Part shown: one piece after another, positions 42,881 through 52,142 of the stretch
Numbering within the stretch: the stretch's first letter is position 1
Layout of the letters: every line of letters starts with the position of its first letter
From: Bacilli bacterium
GTDB taxonomy: Bacteria > Bacillota > Bacilli > RF39 > UBA660
Reading direction: 5' to 3'
NCBI GenBank assembly: GCA_017525855.1
Contig: JAFXSE010000118.1
Coordinates: 186,001-250,000, forward strand
Length of the DNA: 64,000 nucleotides
Made by a program: the position numbers and the translations under genes
The notes under the pieces: model-generated
What the model was told of the DNA's origin: nothing
What the model saw: the letters and a program-made list of their open reading frames with translations, nothing else
The model's database searches: none

Positions 42881-43408
42881 CTATTTTAAATATGGATTAT
42901 TATCAATCTCATATCCTAATGTAGTTTCTTCCTGATGCCCTGGAAAAAGTTTAATATCCCTTGAATACTCTTTAATTTTTTGGATACTTTTTTTCATATC
43001 ATCCACACTACCACCAGGTAAATCATATCTTCCTATACTCTCTTTGAAAATAAAATCCCCAACAAACATCATACTCTCTTCTCTAAAATAAAAAGTAACT
43101 TCATCACTAGCATGTCCCGGAGTATATATAGCTTCAAATTTAAATGGTCCTATTTCATATTCTTTATCCTCAACAACATTACTCTTCTTAAAAATTTTGA
43201 TACTTCTTTTTGTTAAAAAATTACGAAGAGCTCCCACATGATCAAAATGAGAATGAGTAATTAAAACTCCAAGGACTTTACAATCACCTATTTTCTCTTT
43301 AATTTTCAAATAATCACTTCCTGGATCAACTACCAAACAAGTATTATCTTTTTTCAAAATATAACAATTCTCATCAAGTACGCCAGTTACAACTACATCA
43401 ACTACCAT
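42881..43408 (-). CDS. Metallo-beta-lactamase-fold hydrolase (glyoxalase II-like)
   Basis: 175 residues with CLVVDPGSDYLKIKEK, the zinc motif THSHFDHVGAL, YTPGHASDEVTFYF, FVGDFIFKESIGRYDLPGGS and LFPGHQEETTLGYE. Likely a hydroxyacylglutathione-hydrolase-type or general thioesterase; substrate unknown. 17 bases before the membrane protein gene. Confidence 0.85.
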   Translation of the reverse strand: MVVDVVVTGVLDENCYILKKDNTCLVVDPGSDYLKIKEKIGDCKVLGVLITHSHFDHVGALRNFLTKRSIKIFKKSNVVEDKEYEIGPFKFEAIYTPGHASDEVTFYFREESMMFVGDFIFKESIGRYDLPGGSVDDMKKSIQKIKEYSRDIKLFPGHQEETTLGYEIDNNPYLK

Positions 43409-43519
43409 ATTATCACCTACTATATAATTCTACATTAAAATAAGAGTTTTTTCAATAAAGTATTATTTTATTTACATATTTTACTAAACATATATACATA
43501 ATAATTATAGGTGATAAAA

Positions 43520-43687
43520 ATGAAAAATAATGAACAAATAACTATTCAATGTAATGTTCATGAATGTAAATATTGTAATTGCAAAGACGATAAATGTACT
43601 TTAAATAAAATTAAAGTATCTAAAAGTAGTAATGAAGAAAATAAAGAAGATACAATGTGTACTAGTTTTGAACAAGAAAAAAAATAA
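43520..43687 (+). CDS. DUF1540 zinc-binding protein, spore-related
   Basis: 55 residues: ITIQCNVHECKYCNCKDDKC, TLNKIKVSK, then DTMCTSFEQEKK. The spacing CxxxxCxYCN...C and final C match DUF1540, small zinc-cluster proteins of spore formers. SD AGGTGAT before ATG. Confidence 0.8.
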   Translation: MKNNEQITIQCNVHECKYCNCKDDKCTLNKIKVSKSSNEENKEDTMCTSFEQEKK

Positions 43688-43707
43688 AGAAAACTCTTTA
43701 TTTTTTT
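43682..43707. terminator. Bidirectional terminator
   Basis: AAATAAAGA-AAAC-TCTTTATTT then T's, between DUF1540 and the 43698 gene. Confidence 0.75.
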
Positions 43708-44150
43708 ATATAATCAATATAAGTTTTTCCATGTTTCAATAATGTTATTTTATCAACATTCCTATATTTTATAAATCTATCACAAAATACATTAGATAAA
43801 TAAGCGACATAATCAGATGGTCTACCAAAAATTTTAATAGAATTAATATATCTACTAACTAGACAATTAGATAATAAATCTACATCTTCATCTAACTTAA
43901 AAAATTGTTCGACACTATTATACTTTTGCATATATGAACTCTCACTATCAAACTCTTTTGAAGAAAGAAAACCATTATCCAGTAAATCTTTAGCAAAAGC
44001 AATATGAACTTTAGTTTGTATCTGATCTTTACACATACATAATTCATTAATAAATTGTCCCATTTCTATTGGATCGTTTTTATTAAGTTCAAAATATCTT
44101 TTAAATAAATTATTAATATTACTTTCATAGTACAAATATTTTTTTTCCAT
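43698..44150 (-). CDS. Hypothetical protein, 150 aa
   Basis: Unrecognised helical protein, YYESNINNLFKRYFELNKND, VHIAFAKDLLDNGFLSSKEF, LSNVFCDRFIKYRNVDKITL. No motif or membrane segment. Start with GGGGAG upstream. Followed by a terminator shared with DUF1540. Confidence 0.55.
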   Translation of the reverse strand: MEKKYLYYESNINNLFKRYFELNKNDPIEMGQFINELCMCKDQIQTKVHIAFAKDLLDNGFLSSKEFDSESSYMQKYNSVEQFFKLDEDVDLLSNCLVSRYINSIKIFGRPSDYVAYLSNVFCDRFIKYRNVDKITLLKHGKTYIDYIKK

Positions 44151-44164
44151 TATATACTCCCCTG

Positions 44165-44881
44165 TTAACTATTAACCTTATCAGTTAATTTATTTTTACT
44201 ATACTCTATAAACGCATTTAAAATTTTTAAAGAATTTAAATCATCTTCATAATTTTTTTCTGGATGCCACTGAACACCAAGATTAAACGTGTTCTTTTTA
44301 TTTTGTATTGCCTCTATTACTCCATCTTCCGAATAAGCAACTACTTCATAATACTTATTATAAGTAGCCTGTTTAGTATGAAAACTATTTACCATAATAC
44401 TATCTTGTTTCAATATATTATATAATAAACTATCTTTTTTTATATCAACTCTGTGACTAACTCCATCTTGACTTTCTTGTTTATGGTTTAAATGATTATC
44501 CTCAATTGGGATAATCTCTATTTCTTTTTTATAACAAGACATTACTTGCATTCCTAAACATATACCTAAAATTGGAATATCATTTTCTGTACAATACTCT
44601 ACTACATATCTATCAAAATTAGTTAATTTATAACCACCTGGTAAAATAATCCCATTACACATATTTAGCCATTTTAACATTCTTTTCTCATCTTCCATAG
44701 TAAACTCAGGATAATCTTTAACTCTGGTTTTATAATAATCTAAATCTTGTGGTGGAAGAAGTAAAAGAGGTTCTCCTCCACAATTAATTATACTTTTCCT
44801 AATTGTTTCAAACACATAAAACATTGAAGAACCATTTTCATTTTTCTCACTTCTTGCCACTATCCCAATTATTGGTCTCAT
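44165..44881 (-). CDS. Class I glutamine amidotransferase-like (gamma-glutamyl-GABA hydrolase type, C26)
   Basis: 238 residues. Nucleophile elbow ILGICLGMQVM, then FNLGVQWHPEKNYED with the catalytic His and Glu. Resembles PuuD-type peptidase C26, which hydrolyses gamma-glutamyl amides. Starts overlapping the stop of glyS by one base, so coupled to it. Physiological substrate unknown. Confidence 0.82.
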   Translation of the reverse strand: MRPIIGIVARSEKNENGSSMFYVFETIRKSIINCGGEPLLLLPPQDLDYYKTRVKDYPEFTMEDEKRMLKWLNMCNGIILPGGYKLTNFDRYVVEYCTENDIPILGICLGMQVMSCYKKEIEIIPIEDNHLNHKQESQDGVSHRVDIKKDSLLYNILKQDSIMVNSFHTKQATYNKYYEVVAYSEDGVIEAIQNKKNTFNLGVQWHPEKNYEDDLNSLKILNAFIEYSKNKLTDKVNS

Positions 44882-46251
44882 TATAGTTCTATTTCCTTAC
44901 TTATATAATCTACTACTTTAGAAATATCTAATGTAATTTGCTCCATAGTATCACGATTACGTATTGTTACAGTATTATTATTAAGTGTTTCATCATCAAC
45001 AGTTATACAAAAAGGTGTTCCAATAGCATCCTCTCTTCTATATCTTTTACCAATAGAACCAGATTCATCATATGCAATCATAAAATGTTTTGATAACATA
45101 TTAAATACTTCTTCTGCTTTTTCACTATGGTACTTTTTAGCAAGTGGTAAAACACAAGCTTTATAAGGAGCAAGTACCCCACTTATTTTTAATACTTCAC
45201 GTGTTTCACCATTTTCAAGTTCTTCTTCATTATAAGCATCACATAATAATGCAAGAGCAAGTCTATCACATCCAACTGATGATTCAACTACATATGGTAT
45301 ATATTTTTCATTAGTTTCTGGATCTAAATACTTCATTTCTGTTTTAGAATATTCTTCATGACGAGATAAATCATAATTAGTTCTATTATGTGTTCCCCAA
45401 AGTTCACTAAAACCAAATGGAAATTTATATTCAATATCACAAGCTTCTTTTGCATAATGAGATAATTTATCATGATCATGAAATCTAATTAATGCTTCAT
45501 TCATTCCTAAATCAATTAAAAATTTCTTAGCTTTTTCTTTATATAACTTATAAAAATCACTATCTGTTCCTTCTTTACAGAATAATTGATGTTCCATTTG
45601 TTCAAATTCTATTGTTCTAAAAGTAAAGTTACCTGGAGTTATCTCATTTCTAAATGATTTACCTATCTGTCCTATACCAAATGGTATTTTTGCTCTCATT
45701 GTTCTTTGAACATTTAAGAAATTTACAAACTCTCCTTGTGCAGTTTCTGGTCTTAAATATACTGTAGAAGTGGCATCTTTTACAACGCCTCTATTTGTTT
45801 CAAACATTAAATTAAATTCACGAATATCAGTATAATCACTCTTACCACATTTAGGGCATGGGATTTTATTAGCTTTTATATATTGTACCATTTCTTTATC
45901 TGTCATAGTATCAGGTACTACTTCATCTGTAAACCCTTCAATCAAATGATCTGCTCTATGACGAGTTTTACAATTCTTACAATCTATTAATGGGTCTGTA
46001 AAACTACCAACATGACCACTTGCTTCCCAAACTTTAGGATTCATAATAATTGCCGCATCTAACCCATAGCTATTTTTACTCTCTTGTACAAATCTTTTCC
46101 ACCAAGCCTTTTTAATATTATTTTTGAATTCTACACCTAATGGACCATAATCCCATGTATTAGCTAAACCTCCATATATTTCACTACCTTGGAATATGTA
46201 ACCATATTGTTTGCAATAGCTCACTAATTTTTCCATTGTTAATTCTTTCAT
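44881..46251 (-). CDS. glyS: Glycyl-tRNA synthetase (single-chain class II)
   Basis: 456-residue alpha2-type enzyme. Motif regions: GYIFQGSEIYGGLANTWDYG, FTDPLIDCKNCKTRHRADHL (CxxC with C-P-K-C-G), LRPETAQGEFVNF, FGIGQIGKSFRNEITP and VVESSVGCDRLALALL, with an anticodon-binding C-terminal domain. Typical of Firmicutes outside Bacillus and of archaea. Preceded by a T-box leader. Confidence 0.95.
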   Translation of the reverse strand: MKELTMEKLVSYCKQYGYIFQGSEIYGGLANTWDYGPLGVEFKNNIKKAWWKRFVQESKNSYGLDAAIIMNPKVWEASGHVGSFTDPLIDCKNCKTRHRADHLIEGFTDEVVPDTMTDKEMVQYIKANKIPCPKCGKSDYTDIREFNLMFETNRGVVKDATSTVYLRPETAQGEFVNFLNVQRTMRAKIPFGIGQIGKSFRNEITPGNFTFRTIEFEQMEHQLFCKEGTDSDFYKLYKEKAKKFLIDLGMNEALIRFHDHDKLSHYAKEACDIEYKFPFGFSELWGTHNRTNYDLSRHEEYSKTEMKYLDPETNEKYIPYVVESSVGCDRLALALLCDAYNEEELENGETREVLKISGVLAPYKACVLPLAKKYHSEKAEEVFNMLSKHFMIAYDESGSIGKRYRREDAIGTPFCITVDDETLNNNTVTIRNRDTMEQITLDISKVVDYISKEIEL

Positions 46252-46253
46252 AT

Positions 46254-46380
46254 GTTCCTCCTTAAAATAAAAATTCCCCTAAAACGTAAGGACGATTTTC
46301 TCGCGGTTCCACCTTACTTATTCTAGAAGAATCTCTCTTTAAATATCGCTAGAGGGTTCCAAGCCTCATCATCGCGTCTT
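46254..46380 (-). promoter_or_regulatory. T-box leader of glyS, unusually short
   Basis: Minus-strand T-box motif GGTGGAACCGCG (46302-46313) after AAGTAA, then CGTCCTTAC that can pair with GTAAGG to form the antiterminator, and TCCTTACGTTTTAGGGG as the competing terminator followed by a T-run. Upstream GATGATGAGG, CGC/GCG pairing and a GAGG/CCTC element could be a reduced stem I with the specifier. From the mapped promoter to the SD it is only about 130 nt, so a full-length stem I cannot fit. Glycine starvation should raise glyS. Confidence 0.8.
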
Positions 46381-46386
46381 TTCTAT

Positions 46387-46415
46387 ATTATAATAAAGAG
46401 TTTCAAACTTTTCAA
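46387..46415 (-). promoter_or_regulatory. Sigma-A promoter of glyS
   Basis: TTGAAA, 17-base spacer, TATAAT on the minus strand, placing the start just upstream of the T-box leader. Confidence 0.85.
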
Positions 46416-46424
46416 GTCATAAAA

Positions 46425-46455
46425 ATAAAAAGTTAGAATTAATCTAACCTTTTTT
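46425..46455 (-). terminator. Terminator of the 46454 gene
   Basis: GTTAGA-TTAAT-TCTAAC hairpin with A/T-rich flanks giving a T-run on the minus strand; overlaps the gene's stop. Confidence 0.7.
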
Positions 46456-47578
46456 ATTTACTACGCCCCATAGTATTTTCATCTGATTTTATATCATTAT
46501 TATTTTCATCTAACATACCAAGTATTTCTTGACTCTTTCTAATTTGTTCTGGAGTCATACCTTGTGTTTTAAATACCTGTTCTGATAAATCTTTTAAACT
46601 CATATCCTGAATAATTTGATCTTTTTTAAAATGATACTCACCACTCATAAATTTATCACTATCAGAAGTATCTTTTGAACCTAACACTTCTACTATATCT
46701 TTAGAAGGTATTGCTAATGTAGTTTCTTCTGATACATTTGCTTGTTTTTCTACATTATCATTACTTTTATTAACAGTATCTTGGTGAACATTATCTTTTT
46801 TAACTTCGTTTTCAACTTGATTTTTCTCAACATTACTATCAGATTGACTATTATTAGCAGCAACTTTTTCTTCATTACCACTATTAATTAAACTATTTAC
46901 TTCTTTAACATCAATAGGATCTGGTAACATTCCTTTATAATTATTTTCCGGTTTTATTTTACCCAAATTAACTGAATAAACATTATAATTATGATACTTA
47001 TTAACTTGTAATATTTTCTTATGATTTTCAATTAATTTCTTTGTTTTTGAAAGTTGATCTATACGCTTTGCTTTTTTACTATATTTTCTAGATGCTTTAA
47101 ACTTAAGTCTAAAAATATAAAACTTTTCAAATTTATTAGCTATAGCTTTTTTAACCTTAGCAAGTGTCTTAAATTTTGCAGGTAATTGTGCTTCTATAGC
47201 AACACCTGTTTCATTTACCGTTCTATTAATTTCACTGACTTTCTCTTGAATATCAGCAGCTTTTAAATCACTTCTAATTCTTAATTTATCACCATATACT
47301 ACAGATTTCTTTTCCATATCATCTAAAATCATTTCTTCAGCTTGATATCTTCTTAGCCATTTTGTAGTAGATTTTATAACACTTTTTGTATATGCTAATT
47401 TCATTCTCAATTTTAATCTAGTAATTAATCTATACTTAGGAATCTCTTTTGTTTTTATCAAAGAAACATAATCTCTTCCACTAGCTCCATAACCAGAAGC
47501 ATTTGGAAGGTTATACATATTATGCTCATCCATCATTCCTGGAAGTATATGCATATGAGGTCCTCCTACTGGTCCCAT
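46454..47578 (-). CDS. Hypothetical protein with basic core and acidic linker, 374 aa
   Basis: Unrecognised. Start at ATG 47578 (GGAG repeated just upstream): MGPVGGPHMHILPGMMDEHN. Residues 60-200 are rich in Lys/Arg and helical (LKLRMKLAYTKSVIKSTTKW, FYIFRLKFKASRKYSKKAKR). Residues 240-310 are low-complexity Asn/Val/Glu, and the C-terminus contains MSLKDLSEQVFKTQGMTPEQ. No membrane segment. Could be a nucleic-acid or coat/scaffold protein. Confidence 0.55.
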   Translation of the reverse strand: MGPVGGPHMHILPGMMDEHNMYNLPNASGYGASGRDYVSLIKTKEIPKYRLITRLKLRMKLAYTKSVIKSTTKWLRRYQAEEMILDDMEKKSVVYGDKLRIRSDLKAADIQEKVSEINRTVNETGVAIEAQLPAKFKTLAKVKKAIANKFEKFYIFRLKFKASRKYSKKAKRIDQLSKTKKLIENHKKILQVNKYHNYNVYSVNLGKIKPENNYKGMLPDPIDVKEVNSLINSGNEEKVAANNSQSDSNVEKNQVENEVKKDNVHQDTVNKSNDNVEKQANVSEETTLAIPSKDIVEVLGSKDTSDSDKFMSGEYHFKKDQIIQDMSLKDLSEQVFKTQGMTPEQIRKSQEILGMLDENNNDIKSDENTMGRSK

Positions 47579-47706
47579 ACTCCTCACTCCTTTTATGGCA
47601 TACATTATACCACATTTTTTTAATTTTGGCAAGTTTTTATTATGATACACTAACCATAACGCTCAAAAAGCACCATATATTAACCATATAATACCTTAAG
47701 CAATTT

Positions 47707-48162
47707 TTACTCATCTTCTTCGACAACTAAATATCTTTGCTTCATAACTTTCATATAATTAGTTATCTTAGTATGCAATTCAGGTAAAGCTCTATTTGAT
47801 ATATTAGAAAGAACTACAAACTCTTTTACTGTATCAATCATCACTTTACCCCAGATAATTCCTCCAGATATTTTTAAATCATTAAACATATCTGGTGTTA
47901 TTGAATCCAAAAAGTAACCAAAAATTACTCTTTTTCTTCCAATTAAAATTCTTTCATTAGTAAGTGCAACTACAGCACTCTGAAATATTTGAAAAGGATT
48001 ATCATTTTTTTGAGCAATAAATGCATATAATACCTCTTCACCCGGATTTAAATGTTTTTCTACTATACTAGAATTCTTTAAATATCTCCATCCTATCGTT
48101 AAAGGATATTTCTTTTTGAATCTATAAACAAAATCACTTGTAGAAGGTTTAACTTCTGGCAT
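47707..48162 (-). CDS. PH-like (bPH) domain protein, 151 aa
   Basis: Start at 48162 after GAGGAG. LNPGEEVLYAFIAQKN, AVVALTNERILIGRKRVIFG, YFLDSITPDMFNDLKISGGI and KEFVVLSNISNRALPELHTK follow the strand order of YokE-like bacterial PH domains. Cytoplasmic; role unknown. Between the 46454 gene and the thioredoxin-like gene. Confidence 0.65.
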   Translation of the reverse strand: MPEVKPSTSDFVYRFKKKYPLTIGWRYLKNSSIVEKHLNPGEEVLYAFIAQKNDNPFQIFQSAVVALTNERILIGRKRVIFGYFLDSITPDMFNDLKISGGIIWGKVMIDTVKEFVVLSNISNRALPELHTKITNYMKVMKQRYLVVEEDE

Positions 48163-48178
48163 AAAAACCACTCCTCTT

Positions 48179-49093
48179 TTATTCGTTTATTATACCGTAT
48201 TGTTTAAACAATTGCACTAAATCTTTTCCACTTGTTTCACCAGACGCTTTATTCAATATTTCATTATTTTTAACAATTAATATCAATGGAGTTCCCCAAC
48301 CACCACTAAAGTACTCATTAGATTCTTGTAATCTTGAAATTCCATCACTATCTAATTCATCAGTATTTAAATAGTTAATAGTTATATTATATTTGTAAAC
48401 TAAGTTTTCCATAATTGGTTTTTGTACAGCACAATGTGAACAAGTTGGTCTAGCAATATATATAACCTTTGCTTCATCTCCTGCTAAAATTTCCAAATAT
48501 TGATCAATATTAATTGATGTTAAATCTTTCTTTTCACTATCCTTAATTGAAGCACTCTCTTCAGCTACACCAGAACCAGTATATGAATTTGAATCACTAT
48601 TACTAGATGATGTATTATTATACCTTCCTTTAGATGTAGAAACAATACAACTAACAATAATAGCTACTACTAAAATAGAAATACCAATAATAGTAAATAA
48701 ATTATTATTAGAAGTTAATTTCTTTTCTTCCTTTTTAATCTTTTCTTCTTGTGTTTTTACTTCCTCTTTTTTTAATTGTTTTTCTGGCTTTACAACTTGC
48801 TTCTTATTTTTTGAAGCATCTTCTTTTTTTACTGTTACACTACTATTTTTCTTTGAAGCGGTAGTTCCCGCACTCTTTTTAGTAGATGTTTTTGGTTTAG
48901 CACTTTTGCTACTAGTACTCTTTTTCGCTGTTGTACTTTTTGTAGATGCTACCTTTTTTGCTGTTGTTGTTTTCTTTGCAGTTGCTGTTTTATTTGAAAC
49001 AGTTGTTTTTTTCTTAGGCGAACTAACCTTTGAATTTGTAGTTACTTTCTTTTTTGTAGAACTACTTGTTCCACTCTTTTTTGTATTTGCCAT
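48179..49093 (-). CDS. Membrane-anchored thioredoxin-fold protein with a Lys/Thr/Ser-rich cytoplasmic tail
   Basis: 304 residues. Residues 1-115 are low complexity (KKTTTAKKVASTKSTTAKKS, KKEDASKNKKQVVKPEKQ), resembling histone H1/HU tails. One membrane helix follows (LFTIIGISILVVAIIVSCIV), then an extracytoplasmic thioredoxin-like domain: VIYIARPTCSHCAVQKPIME with CxxC, and GGWGTPLILIV with the cis-Pro. Probable thiol-disulfide activity outside the membrane, with a DNA/RNA- or acidic-protein-binding tail inside. Unusual combination. Confidence 0.75.
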   Translation of the reverse strand: MANTKKSGTSSSTKKKVTTNSKVSSPKKKTTVSNKTATAKKTTTAKKVASTKSTTAKKSTSSKSAKPKTSTKKSAGTTASKKNSSVTVKKEDASKNKKQVVKPEKQLKKEEVKTQEEKIKKEEKKLTSNNNLFTIIGISILVVAIIVSCIVSTSKGRYNNTSSSNSDSNSYTGSGVAEESASIKDSEKKDLTSINIDQYLEILAGDEAKVIYIARPTCSHCAVQKPIMENLVYKYNITINYLNTDELDSDGISRLQESNEYFSGGWGTPLILIVKNNEILNKASGETSGKDLVQLFKQYGIINE

Positions 49094-49122
49094 TTTGTCA
49101 CTTTCCTTTCAATATACTTGAA

Positions 49123-49746
49123 TTATAACATACTTTTTATTCTTTTAACTAATTTTCTTACAATTTTAATTAAAAAATCCTCTAAATAATCAAAAAAATC
49201 ATTTTTTTGATTTTTAATATTATTTGTTTTAACAGAGTTATTTTCTATTTCTTTTCTCTGTTCAACTGCCTCATCACTCCATATTCTTAACTTTTTACTT
49301 TTAGCTATCATTTCTTTTTCTTTTAACTGATCTGTATATAAATAATCTGCATATAAATATTTTACCTCTGCATAGCCTTTACTAACCAAGTCATTTTGTA
49401 AAAGTTTTCCATCCACATATATCCATGCAAGCACTCTTCCATACTTATCTTCTTTTTCACTATTAGGATCATACTGAATTTCAATCTTTTCTGCTTTCGT
49501 TAGCTTTTTACAAGTATAATTACTAGCTTCTTTTCCATATGGTTCAGACACTTTTTTCGGATCCACTGATTCCGGAGTATTAATAGCTAAAAATCTGGTT
49601 TTTTTAATTTCTTTACCAATCTTAAAAACAGCTGTATCTCCATCTACACATTTATCAAGCTTCACAGTCTTTCTAGAAAGAGCAAATACACCATCAAAAC
49701 TAAAAATAATAAACAAAATAATTAATGCTCTAAAAACTCTCTTCAT
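49123..49746 (-). CDS. Thermonuclease-family (staphylococcal nuclease) protein
   Basis: 207 residues with a signal peptide (RALIILFIIFSFDGVFALSR) and the SNase fold: VKLDKCVDGDTAVF, TRFLAINTPESVDP, EPYGKEASNYTC, YGRVLAWIYVDGKLLQNDL, GYAEVKYLYADY. Catalytic Arg in TRFLAINTPE and Arg in YGR. Exported or membrane-linked calcium-dependent nuclease for DNA/RNA. Its basic C-terminus (KIVRKLVKRIKSML) may bind the membrane surface. Confidence 0.88.
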   Translation of the reverse strand: MKRVFRALIILFIIFSFDGVFALSRKTVKLDKCVDGDTAVFKIGKEIKKTRFLAINTPESVDPKKVSEPYGKEASNYTCKKLTKAEKIEIQYDPNSEKEDKYGRVLAWIYVDGKLLQNDLVSKGYAEVKYLYADYLYTDQLKEKEMIAKSKKLRIWSDEAVEQRKEIENNSVKTNNIKNQKNDFFDYLEDFLIKIVRKLVKRIKSML

Positions 49747-49828
49747 TTTTTTACCTCTATTCTATTATTAATTATATTATACCTAATATTATAAAAGAAT
49801 TAAATGAATTAACTAAAAATTTACACAT

Positions 49829-49855
49829 AAAAAAAAAGATACTAAAAAAGTATCC
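49829..49855 (-). terminator. Terminator of the ABC-F gene
   Basis: GATACT-AAAAA-AGTATC followed by a T-run on the minus strand, three bases after the stop of the ABC-F gene. Confidence 0.8.
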
Positions 49856-49857
49856 TT

Positions 49858-51450
49858 CTAATTATTCTTATGTTCTAAATATTCATCATATGAAGAATAT
49901 CTATCAATAATTGTTCCATCACCTTTAATCTCAATAATTCTATTAGTAACAGTACTATTTAATTCATGATCACGACTAGTAAGTAAAATACTACCTTCAA
50001 AATTAATTAACCCTTTATTTAAAGATGTAATACTCTCAAGATCTAAATGATTAGTAGGCTCATCCAACACCAAGAAATTAGGAGTTTCTAACATACATTT
50101 ACTTATCATGCATCTAGCCTTTTCCCCTCCTGATAAAACACCTACTTTTTTAAATACATCATCGCCAGAAAATAACATTCTTCCTAAAAAGCCACGAAGA
50201 ACAGTTTCATCATCTATTTCATAATACTGCCCAATCCATTCAATAATATTTTTGTTGTTGTCTTTAAAATAAGAACTGTTATCTTGTGGTAAATAACTAG
50301 GTATTATTGTTTTACCCCATTCAAAACTACCTTTATAATCACGATCTAGTCCCATTAAAATATTAAATAACGCTGTTTTAGGAATATCATCTTCAGCTAT
50401 TATATTGATTTTATCACCTTTCATAACTGTAAAATTTACCTTATTTAAAACTTTTTTACCATCTATTTCTTTAGTTAAATTAGTAACCTTTAATATCTCT
50501 TTACCTACTGCTTTTTCAATTTTAAAATCAATAAATGGATATTTACGTGATGACGGTACTATCTCATCAAGCACTATCTTTTCAAGCATTTTCTTACGTG
50601 ATGTTGCCTGACGGCTTTTAGATGCATTAGCTGAAAATCTTGCTATAAAATCTTGCAATTCTTTTATTTTATCTTCCTTTTTCTTATTAGATTCTTTCAT
50701 TTGCTTCAAGGCAAGTTCACTAGATTGATACCAAAAGTCATAATTTCCTATATATAGTTTTATTTTATTAAAATCTAAATCAGCAATATGTGTACACACC
50801 TTATTTAAAAAATGTCTATCATGTGATACTACAATAACAGTATTATTAAAGTTTATTAAAAATTCCTCTAACCAGTTTATAGCTTCAATATCAAGTGAGT
50901 TTGTTGGTTCATCTAATAAAAGTACATCCGGATTTCCAAATAATGCTTGAGCAAGCAATACTTTAACACGAAGTTTTACAGGAATGTCTTTCATAAGCAT
51001 GTAGTGATATCCTTCTTTAACACCAAGACTATTTAACATAGTAGCAGCATCACTCTCACTATTCCAACCATCAAGATCCATAAATTCTCCCTCAAGCTCT
51101 GCAAGTCTCATACCATCTTGTTCACTAAATTCAGTTTGACTATAAAGTTTATTCTTCTCTTCTATTATTTTCCATAATTTAGAGTTTCCCATAATAACTG
51201 TATCAATAACTCTTTCTTCATCATACATATAATGGTCTTGCTTTAAAAATGAAAGACGTTCCCCTTTTCCTAAAATAACTTCACCTGTTGTAGTCTCAAC
51301 TTCTCCTGATAATATTTTTAAAAATGTACTTTTTCCAGCTCCATTCGCACCTATTAAACCATAACAATTACCATCTGTAAACTTAATATTTACATCCTCA
51401 AATAATACTCTTTTTCCAAATCTTAAACTAACATTATTTACTTGTAACAT
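49858..51450 (-). CDS. ABC-F family ATPase (YbiT/YkpA-like)
   Basis: 530 residues from ATG 51450 (GGAGGGGA upstream). Two NBDs without membrane segments: Walker A GANGAGKST near residue 37, Walker B LLLDEPTNSLD; second half signature LSGGEKARC and LVLDEPTNHLDLES. The first NBD signature is degenerate (KLRVKVLLAQAL). ABC-F proteins act on ribosomes (translation elongation or antibiotic protection). This sequence resembles the YbiT/YkpA group. Confidence 0.88.
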   Translation of the reverse strand: MLQVNNVSLRFGKRVLFEDVNIKFTDGNCYGLIGANGAGKSTFLKILSGEVETTTGEVILGKGERLSFLKQDHYMYDEERVIDTVIMGNSKLWKIIEEKNKLYSQTEFSEQDGMRLAELEGEFMDLDGWNSESDAATMLNSLGVKEGYHYMLMKDIPVKLRVKVLLAQALFGNPDVLLLDEPTNSLDIEAINWLEEFLINFNNTVIVVSHDRHFLNKVCTHIADLDFNKIKLYIGNYDFWYQSSELALKQMKESNKKKEDKIKELQDFIARFSANASKSRQATSRKKMLEKIVLDEIVPSSRKYPFIDFKIEKAVGKEILKVTNLTKEIDGKKVLNKVNFTVMKGDKINIIAEDDIPKTALFNILMGLDRDYKGSFEWGKTIIPSYLPQDNSSYFKDNNKNIIEWIGQYYEIDDETVLRGFLGRMLFSGDDVFKKVGVLSGGEKARCMISKCMLETPNFLVLDEPTNHLDLESITSLNKGLINFEGSILLTSRDHELNSTVTNRIIEIKGDGTIIDRYSSYDEYLEHKNN

Positions 51451-51512
51451 AGTATCCCCTCCGTCATTAGATTTTACCATAAAATAAAAGCAATCGCAAT
51501 TATTATTGATAT

Positions 51513-51538
51513 AGAAAAGCCACCTAAATTAGGTGACT
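51513..51538 (-). terminator. Terminator after the 51550 gene
   Basis: CACCTAA-A-TTAGGTG hairpin with T-rich trailer on the minus strand. Confidence 0.8.
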
Positions 51539-51549
51539 AAAAAAAGTTA

Positions 51550-52122
51550 TTACTGTTTTTTTAACACTTTTTGTTTAACAATATATTCTTCTATCGTAGT
51601 TTGATGATACTCCTCTGTTAAAATCTGTACTACTTCATTAAAGAAAGCAGTTAACATGTCTTTAGTATCTTTATATTGTTGATCAATTTTACTTCTTCCA
51701 TCAAAACAAATATTTTTAATAAATATATTAAACTTATCATAATCAAATAAAGTCTCTTCTACCATCTTATTATGAAATGATAATTTTATAATATCATCAT
51801 CATTTCTTATTTCTAAATACTTCTCATCCACCTCAAAAGTATCATCATCATCAATTATTAAAGAATTAGAACCTCTTAATAAATGCAATAATGAAAAATA
51901 TAAAGGATGATCAATATCGAAACTAAAAGACACTTCATTTATATTATCATAATCATCTAAAGAAACATAAAAATTATAATCATCACTACGAGACAAAGTA
52001 TATTCTTTTTCTATATTATTTTCATTAAAAAAAGTTTCCGTAATAATAATTGAATAAGAATAATCAGAAGATATATCTAATTGCAAAAATCTATTACTAT
52101 CAATCACTATTTTTTTATTCAT
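51550..52122 (-). CDS. Hypothetical protein, 190 aa
   Basis: Unrecognised. Beta-rich N-terminal half (FLQLDISSDYSYSIIITETF), a very acidic middle (SLIIDDDDTFEVDEKYLEIR) and a helical C-terminus (AFFNEVVQILTEEYHQTTIE). Third gene downstream of the OLE RNA, after oapA and the 52143 gene, all in one direction, so it may belong to the OLE/OapA transcript. Confidence 0.55.
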   Translation of the reverse strand: MNKKIVIDSNRFLQLDISSDYSYSIIITETFFNENNIEKEYTLSRSDDYNFYVSLDDYDNINEVSFSFDIDHPLYFSLLHLLRGSNSLIIDDDDTFEVDEKYLEIRNDDDIIKLSFHNKMVEETLFDYDKFNIFIKNICFDGRSKIDQQYKDTKDMLTAFFNEVVQILTEEYHQTTIEEYIVKQKVLKKQ

Positions 52123-52142
52123 AACCTAACTCCCTAGTTTTT

